A program made the translations under genes and the position numbers. A stretch of DNA of 35,463 nt from an uncultured Eubacteriales bacterium (GTDB lineage Bacteria; Bacillota; Clostridia; Christensenellales; Borkfalkiaceae): positions 19,363-54,825 of the forward strand of contig ONQV01000009.1 in NCBI GenBank assembly GCA_900320065.1, given 5' to 3'. The notes under the pieces are model-generated. The model ran no database searches, was not told the DNA's origin, and worked only from the letters and a program-made list of their open reading frames with translations. How positions within the stretch are numbered: the first letter of the stretch is position 1; the number at the start of each line of letters is the position of its first letter. This document shows, in pieces, positions 30,172 to 35,463 of this stretch.

Positions 30172-33136
30172 TTTCGGTTGCTGCCACTTCGTCCTCAGCC
30201 GTGTTGCCGTCGTCAATTACTGTATCATTTTTTATTTGTCCGTTACCTAAAAACCTGTAACTATGAGGCTCTTCAAAAGCATCGTTATTTATTTCAAATA
30301 CGGCTTTATCGTCAAAATCATCGTCTTTATCATCTCCGAATAAATCCTTTGACTTTTTATAAACTTTTTTAACAAACTGCGTCTTTTCATCTTTCTTTTG
30401 ATTATCACCTAAAACAAGCCTGATTTTATCATAATCATCGTAAAAATATTCCTGCAATAATGGAATAATTTTATCCTTGAAAATATTAGAAAGATTTTCA
30501 ATAGTCTGACCATCTTTTAATTTCATAAAGAAAGAATGTCCGATTTGATGTTCTCTATCATATAAATATTCTATACGCTTATTCATAGTATCGAGAACAT
30601 TTTTAACATTTATTCCAGCCACGACAATGTCTTTGAGCAAGTCTGAATTCGGCATTTTTTCTTCAAAAGCAAACCTTCTTCTTAAAGCAGTATCTATCAA
30701 AGAAATTGACCTATCCGCAGTATTCATAGTCCCAAGTATGTAAACGTTATTCGGCACACCAAATTCTTCTTTTGAATACGGCAAAATCGCTTTCATTTCT
30801 TCTTTTTCGCCCAAACGTTTTGTATCTTCTATAAGTGTAATGAGTTCACCGAAAATTTTGGAAATATTACCGCGATTTATTTCGTCTATTATAAACACTC
30901 TCGGTTCTTTGTTTGCAACAACCTGATTGCCTGAATCAATTAAACTATATACCCACGTGCTATCTATATTCTTTAATTTATAAACAGTGCCCAATGTAAG
31001 AGTTTTATTGCCATTATGCGCATCTACATCTGTAATTATTTTTTTAACCAACCATTTAACAGTTCTTACACTTTTATATTCCGCAAACTCTTCACGAAGC
31101 TCATATTCACCCGTTACTACTCCAATTGCATCGATAGACGTATTAGTATAACAAGATAAAACTATATCTCCTATTCTCATACCGCCTATAAAAGCATTAA
31201 GAATCCTTCTACCTTCCACTTTTGAATCTGTTTCAGCCGAAACATCTTCGCCGTTAACATAATAGCCAATCCTTATATAATTGTTTTTAAGGCAATCTTT
31301 CCTTATATCATTATCACCCGTACCTTTTAATGATACTTTCCAGATCGTTGGATTGTCATTTAACCCTAAATCACTCAACTTGCTTTTTTGCATAACAGTC
31401 TTTGTTGCTTTTTTGCAAAAATCTTTAAAAACCCCATTCTCTACCGAATATGTAACATTTCCATCCTCATCAGTATCTGGTTTAATCCCTTCGATAAATT
31501 CTTCGTAGCCGTAAGACTGATGGAAAGTCGTAAATGCGATTTTTCCATCTTTTATGTAACCATCATAACGCTTTTTTACCGCTGAATAATCTTTATCCGC
31601 TTCTTGTTCTATAACAGTTAAATCTTTACTTTCTACTATTGCAACGGCATAAATGATGCTGTTATAAGTTTTACCCGTTCCGGGTGGCCCGTATAAAATA
31701 AGATTTTTAGAACATTTAATTATATTGTCATTTTTCATAGTTTTTTCCTTTTGATCATCATTTTGTGAAATTATGATTTCATTAAAAATTCCTTCATACG
31801 CTTTAATCAATTCTTCAAACGGTTTTTTAGCCTCTTCAATTAACCGTTTTGTTTCACCATATTCTATTGGTTGTTTAAACGAAAAAATTGGCCTGTATTT
31901 TTCTAAAACTCCGAGTGATATACGTTTTTTTGCTTCTTGATAATGAATTATGTTGTAGTCTTGATCGACATAATAACAAGGATCTTCTGCTTCAACATTT
32001 AATAGTTTTCTATATATTTGTTTCCTTTCTTCATCATTTAAAGAAGCGTCTTTATTATTATTGGTTTCAAGTCCCATATTAATTTTTAAATTATCAGATT
32101 CATCTGTTGAAACTGAAAAAGAAATACTATATGTTTGATTTCCGTGTTTTAAATCCTTTAATCTTGTCCATATATACGGGTAATTTAAAAAACCGTTCTG
32201 CCAACTTGTTTCTAATTTAGTAAATCTATTTTTATAATTGGCTACAATTAAGTTTATAAATTTTTGGAATTCTTTTACGGCTTCTTTGCCCGGTGATCTA
32301 TCAATTTTAATGTTTTTGCTATTTATTGTTCCGCCATAATTTACTAACCAATCTTTAATTTTATCAAAATCAATTTCGTCTTTATTATTTGCTACGTTGA
32401 TTGCTAGCAAATCTAAAACTCGATAATTTTGCCACTTAAACTTTTCTTCTTTCTTAAACGCACTCGTTTCTCTACAACCATCTATATAATATTTAAGTTC
32501 AGTAAGTTTTTTTGTGCCCAATCCCAATTCCCCTAATAAAAATTTAGTTTTACTATTCACAATTGGGAAAAAATTAGGTTTTAAACAATGAATAACAATC
32601 GAGCCCGTTGCAGATTGCATACCTTTTATGCCATTAGAAAAAATTTTTTCTATAATTTCGAAAGCCTGTTCTTCGCTTTGACATTTTCTTACTTCAATAC
32701 AAGCCCTAATAAATTTTTGACAATCCGTATTCGATACTTTGCTACAAGTTTTAAATCCAGAACCAACAATTCCGATTGTATTATTTCCGTATCTTTTATT
32801 ATTTACTTTATCTACAATTTCATCAAATAATCGCTCTATTTGTTGTTGAAAAAGTGCATCAAGATGGGAAGATTTTATAAGTTCTCTTTTTTTATCCAGA
32901 CTAAATTTTCTATCTGTTACTGTCATAAAATAAATTAGATTTAAATCATTATAATCCAATTTAATCATTACTTGATTATCAGAATTTGCATAACACTCTA
33001 CAATTTTATTTACAAGTTCATAACATCCACTATGCTGATATGGATCTATATCTTCCGCTTGCTGTAAAGCACTGACCAACTCTTCTTTCGTTATTTTCTC
33101 GCCATTTTCAGTTCTTATTTTAAACTCTTCAAACAT
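30164..33136 (-). CDS. mcrB: McrB-type AAA+ GTPase with an inserted EVE-like domain
   Basis: The protein has 990 residues. Residues 1-250 are a helical region without a family I can name; 270-450 resemble the MrcB N-terminal (DUF3578-like) region. The AAA+ motor has Walker A GPPGTGKT near 480, Walker B VFIIDEINRGN near 745 and the McrB signature MNTADRS near 805. Between Walker A and B, residues about 597-727 (IWKVSLKGTGDNDIRKDCLK, GGMRIGDIVLSCY, AIGVVTGEYEL) look like an EVE/PUA-type reader of modified bases. A motor with the reader inserted in its core is unusual. The C-terminus is acidic. Follows the WYL gene by 23 bases; ribosome site AAGGAGA. Confidence 0.93.
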   Translation of the reverse strand: MFEEFKIRTENGEKITKEELVSALQQAEDIDPYQHSGCYELVNKIVECYANSDNQVMIKLDYNDLNLIYFMTVTDRKFSLDKKRELIKSSHLDALFQQQIERLFDEIVDKVNNKRYGNNTIGIVGSGFKTCSKVSNTDCQKFIRACIEVRKCQSEEQAFEIIEKIFSNGIKGMQSATGSIVIHCLKPNFFPIVNSKTKFLLGELGLGTKKLTELKYYIDGCRETSAFKKEEKFKWQNYRVLDLLAINVANNKDEIDFDKIKDWLVNYGGTINSKNIKIDRSPGKEAVKEFQKFINLIVANYKNRFTKLETSWQNGFLNYPYIWTRLKDLKHGNQTYSISFSVSTDESDNLKINMGLETNNNKDASLNDEERKQIYRKLLNVEAEDPCYYVDQDYNIIHYQEAKKRISLGVLEKYRPIFSFKQPIEYGETKRLIEEAKKPFEELIKAYEGIFNEIIISQNDDQKEKTMKNDNIIKCSKNLILYGPPGTGKTYNSIIYAVAIVESKDLTVIEQEADKDYSAVKKRYDGYIKDGKIAFTTFHQSYGYEEFIEGIKPDTDEDGNVTYSVENGVFKDFCKKATKTVMQKSKLSDLGLNDNPTIWKVSLKGTGDNDIRKDCLKNNYIRIGYYVNGEDVSAETDSKVEGRRILNAFIGGMRIGDIVLSCYTNTSIDAIGVVTGEYELREEFAEYKSVRTVKWLVKKIITDVDAHNGNKTLTLGTVYKLKNIDSTWVYSLIDSGNQVVANKEPRVFIIDEINRGNISKIFGELITLIEDTKRLGEKEEMKAILPYSKEEFGVPNNVYILGTMNTADRSISLIDTALRRRFAFEEKMPNSDLLKDIVVAGINVKNVLDTMNKRIEYLYDREHQIGHSFFMKLKDGQTIENLSNIFKDKIIPLLQEYFYDDYDKIRLVLGDNQKKDEKTQFVKKVYKKSKDLFGDDKDDDFDDKAVFEINNDAFEEPHSYRFLGNGQIKNDTVIDDGNTAEDEVAATENE

Positions 33137-33159
33137 TTATTTCTCCTTCGTTTATATCG

Positions 33160-34140
33160 TTATCTACCATATTTCCCTTTTGCTTTATCTATATTGTTTT
33201 TAATCCGATCGCGGAGTTCTATCGGCGATACTATTTCAACGGCTTTTAGATATTGCATCGCCCAATATTCCATTGCGTTTAAACTAACTCTTACGGTTAT
33301 CAGATATTTATCGTCGGCTTTTTCAATCTTAAAATCATAACCGAACCAATCTACAATTTGGTCGATTACCCATTCTTCTGCATAAAACTTTACCGTTTCT
33401 ATCTTATCCGTAAACATATACGGTAGCGAAGACGCAAAATCTTTATAATTTATACCGTTTTCATAGCCTTTTATGTTTCTTATAGGAGTCAACGGAATAT
33501 CCGTTAATTTCATATTCGTAATATGGTCAACGCGATAGTAGCCCATATTTTTCCATTTTTCGTTAAGTGCCATTAAATAATAGCGTTGATTGTGTAAAAT
33601 CAACTGATATGGACTTGCAATATGACCTGCGCTTTTGTGAAGAACTTTATCTGCGCCGAACTTATTATAATCGAATTTGATTTGCTTACTTTTTTCAATC
33701 GCTTCATCAACAATATCGATATTATAAAACAAAGCGACGTTTTCGGTTTTGCTCCACTCGTTTACGGAATAAACATTTTTAACGTGATTTTTAAAATACT
33801 TGTTAGACATACCGCAAAGTTTCTCAATCAACTCTTTGGAATGTTTTGCGGTAATATGCTTACTCGACAAAACCCCGTCTATCAAAAGACGGAGTTCGCT
33901 GTCTTCAAACGTTCTTTCGGCAAGATAGCTTCCATTCCTGTTCGAATCGATTTCAACGCCGGATTCTTTTAGTAAAGAAATATTTCTGCCTATCGCTTTG
34001 CGCTCTATTTCTATGCCGTAATCTCTCGATAAGTACTTTGCAATATCTTCCTGTTTCAAGCGATGATCGACGTCGCTATAATGTTCCAATATCTGCAATA
34101 TTCTTATAATTGCGAGTTTTTTAGGCTCAAAACCTTCCAT
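33160..34140 (-). CDS. WYL-domain transcription regulator
   Basis: The protein has 326 residues from ATG at 34140 (MEGFEPKKLAIIRI), with GGTGAT upstream; a longer frame starts earlier but overlaps the promoter. The N-terminus is a winged helix (RLKQEDIAKYLSRDYGIEIE). The WYL core lies near 180-205 (LHNQRYYLMALNEKWKNMGY), and the C-terminus has the WCX pattern (AEEWVIDQIVDWFG). WYL regulators often repress phage-defence operons and respond to nucleic-acid ligands. It is the first gene of the WYL-mcrB-mcrC operon. Confidence 0.9.
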   Translation of the reverse strand: MEGFEPKKLAIIRILQILEHYSDVDHRLKQEDIAKYLSRDYGIEIERKAIGRNISLLKESGVEIDSNRNGSYLAERTFEDSELRLLIDGVLSSKHITAKHSKELIEKLCGMSNKYFKNHVKNVYSVNEWSKTENVALFYNIDIVDEAIEKSKQIKFDYNKFGADKVLHKSAGHIASPYQLILHNQRYYLMALNEKWKNMGYYRVDHITNMKLTDIPLTPIRNIKGYENGINYKDFASSLPYMFTDKIETVKFYAEEWVIDQIVDWFGYDFKIEKADDKYLITVRVSLNAMEYWAMQYLKAVEIVSPIELRDRIKNNIDKAKGKYGR

Positions 34141-34174
34141 AATATCACCGCATCTTTTGTTTTTTGGCAATATT

Positions 34175-34203
34175 ATTATACAATTTTTTATCGGTTTTAT
34201 CAA
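34175..34203 (-). promoter_or_regulatory. Promoter of the WYL-mcrBC operon
   Basis: TTGATA (34203-34198), a 17-base spacer and TATAAT (34180-34175) on the minus strand, overlapping the last codons of the FtsH-like gene and 35 bases before the WYL start. Confidence 0.75.
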
Positions 34204-35463
34204 GAGTTTTTACCCGCTGTCGATTTAACTATTGCTTCAACGTCGTCCCAAATAAGAACTTTTTTCTCTAAAAGTGCTCCCGCTATCGCATCAAGCATTT
34301 GCTTATTTTCGATAAGCATATTTTTACACTCTTCATACAACTCTTTAATTATATCGGTCATCTTTTGAATTACTTTATCGTTTCTTTCCGCAGACTGCTT
34401 CCTACTGTAATCGTTTTGATCGTATAAATAATCGAATCCGTAAAGGCATAAACTCTCCAAAGCATAGCGCACTTCGCCGCTTAATTTTAACATATCGCTT
34501 TCAACGCCCATATCCGACTCATTGAATTGTATTTCCACCGCGGCTTTACCTGCAAGGATTATCATTATTTCATTTTTGAATTCCTTTATTCCTTCGTAAG
34601 TTTTTGAATACCCGTATTGTCTGCAAATTCCGCCTGTATCCCCAAACTTTTTAATAGTTACAATACCCACTTTTTTATCTGCCAAAACAGACATAACGGC
34701 GTGTCCTGCTTCGTGGTAAGCGACAAGGCGCTCGTTTTCTGGATTTTCTCTTTCGGTTTCGATTGTCTCTAAAACAACTCTTAAAACCGCCTCTTTAATG
34801 TGATCCATTTTTATTTCGTCAAAGCCTGAATAAACGGCATATATTCCGGCTTCGTTTATGACGCTTTCTAAGACCGCACAAGACTTTTTGTTTAGAATAT
34901 CTGCAAGCGTTTCGACTTTTATTTCATTTGAAATCTTTTTATTTGAAAGATAATGCGAAATAATCTTGACTGCATCTTGCTTTTTAGGGTAATCAACTTT
35001 AATTTGCCTGCCGAATCTTCCTGAACGTAGTAGCGATTCAGGTAAATTCCTTATATTATTTGCCGTTGCTATAACAAAAACATCCTGACCTTTTATTTTT
35101 TCCAAACAAGTCTGAACTGTAACGAATTCTTCCTTATTGCAGTCGATATTTAAATTATCTTCGGCAAATTTATCCATATCGTCTAAAAATAAAATCGACG
35201 GTTGATTTTCGGTAGCCTTATCAAAAACAGCCGCGATTTCCGAAACGAACTTCCCGTCGGGTTTATCTTTTTTACAAGAAAAACATTTTCTTTTGCTTTC
35301 CGAAATAAATGCTTCTGCCATCAATGTTTTTCCGAGTCCCGGCTCACCATAAATCAACAACGCCTGCGGTATATTTATACCGAAAGACCTATATTTTTCT
35401 GTGTTTGAAAGGACATTGCACAATCGTATTAATTCTTCTTTTTCTTTTTCGTACCCTATAATT
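34200..35463 (-). CDS. FtsH-like AAA+ ATPase with M41 peptidase (partial)
   Basis: The frame is open to the right edge, so the N-terminus is missing; the visible part is 420 residues. The edge reads IIGYEKEKEELIRLCNVLSN, the FtsH start of the AAA domain. Then come Walker A GEPGLGKT, Walker B ILFLDDMDKF (second acid is Asp instead of Glu), arginine-finger region LRSGRFGRQIKVDYP, and the zinc site HEAGH with a later ESDML. A pair of Cys (CFSCKK) is inserted after Walker A. Ordinary FtsH has two membrane spans upstream, not visible here. It lies just upstream of the WYL-mcrBC operon, 59 bases away. Confidence 0.92.
   Translation of the reverse strand, partial: IIGYEKEKEELIRLCNVLSNTEKYRSFGINIPQALLIYGEPGLGKTLMAEAFISESKRKCFSCKKDKPDGKFVSEIAAVFDKATENQPSILFLDDMDKFAEDNLNIDCNKEEFVTVQTCLEKIKGQDVFVIATANNIRNLPESLLRSGRFGRQIKVDYPKKQDAVKIISHYLSNKKISNEIKVETLADILNKKSCAVLESVINEAGIYAVYSGFDEIKMDHIKEAVLRVVLETIETERENPENERLVAYHEAGHAVMSVLADKKVGIVTIKKFGDTGGICRQYGYSKTYEGIKEFKNEIMIILAGKAAVEIQFNESDMGVESDMLKLSGEVRYALESLCLYGFDYLYDQNDYSRKQSAERNDKVIQKMTDIIKELYEECKNMLIENKQMLDAIAGALLEKKVLIWDDVEAIVKSTAGKNS

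Larger units (their letters stand above)
27491..35463. mobile_element. Genomic island inserted in tRNA-fMet (partial)
   Basis: The displaced tRNA 3' half with its terminator marks chromosome to the left and island to the right. The island is AT-rich and carries fic, mcrC, mcrB, a WYL regulator and an FtsH-like gene, typical of defence cargo. The far end, which should hold an intact tRNA-fMet and possibly an integrase, lies outside the window. Confidence 0.5.

Overview
The window looks like a chromosomal segment of a Gram-positive, Clostridia-like bacterium (Bacillota). Support for this is strong AGGAGG-type ribosome sites, consensus SigA-type promoters, PdxS/PdxT-type vitamin B6 synthesis, an Rrf2 regulator, an OhrR-type regulator and a cysE-cysS pair. 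The exact lineage cannot be read from the sequence. By eye the window is a mosaic: a moderate-GC core (about 3.2-15.2 kb), a GC-richer synthetase block (16.8-22.3 kb), and clearly AT-rich accessory DNA at the right end.

Layout. (1) 1-3148, minus strand: one side of a mobilisable element. It holds a MobL/MOBP-like relaxase running off the left edge, two small tandem-paralogous proteins, a sigma-region-4-like protein, and an ORF apparently cut at its 5' end where chromosomal DNA begins. (2) 3209-15240, minus strand: a nearly gapless run of 16 genes on sulfur and vitamin B6 metabolism. In transcription order: metY-like OAH sulfhydrylase, cysK, ThiS-like carrier, ThiF-like adenylyltransferase, JAMM protease, rhodanese-TusA-DsrE fusion, HD protein, RidA, Rrf2 regulator, rhodanese-TtcA-like fusion, TPR protein, pdxS, pdxT, a small Cys-rich protein, tcdA, and a PatB/MalY-type C-S lyase. 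One consensus promoter with a perfect inverted repeat just downstream drives it, followed by a 24-codon leader ORF ending in three closely spaced Cys codons. (3) 15231-15811: no gene, several hairpins. (4) 15812-16600, plus: an alpha/beta hydrolase. (5) 16794-22270: cysE-cysS-alaS (minus; AlaRS is short) and divergent serS (plus). (6) 22359-26122, minus: SDR, small membrane proteins, and a glutathione peroxidase-ohrR-hydrolase operon with an OhrR-like operator. (7) 26379-26894: an unknown AT-rich gene. (8) 27449-27491: the 3' half of an initiator tRNA gene still joined to its terminator, read as an attachment site. (9) 27491-35463: an island with a Fic protein, McrC, McrB, a WYL regulator and an FtsH-like AAA+/M41 protein that runs off the right edge.

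How the genes work together. The large operon reads as a protein-thiocarboxylate sulfur route: the JAMM protease trims the carrier tail to expose Gly-Gly, the ThiF-like enzyme adenylates it, rhodanese/TusA/DsrE domains supply persulfide sulfur, and MetY and/or CysK use the thiocarboxylate to make homocysteine or cysteine. PdxST supplies PLP for the PLP enzymes and RidA clears reactive enamines. The operon appears to be controlled twice, by an Fe-S-type Rrf2 repressor and by a cysteine-codon leader peptide. The right-hand island reads as a tRNA-inserted defence module.
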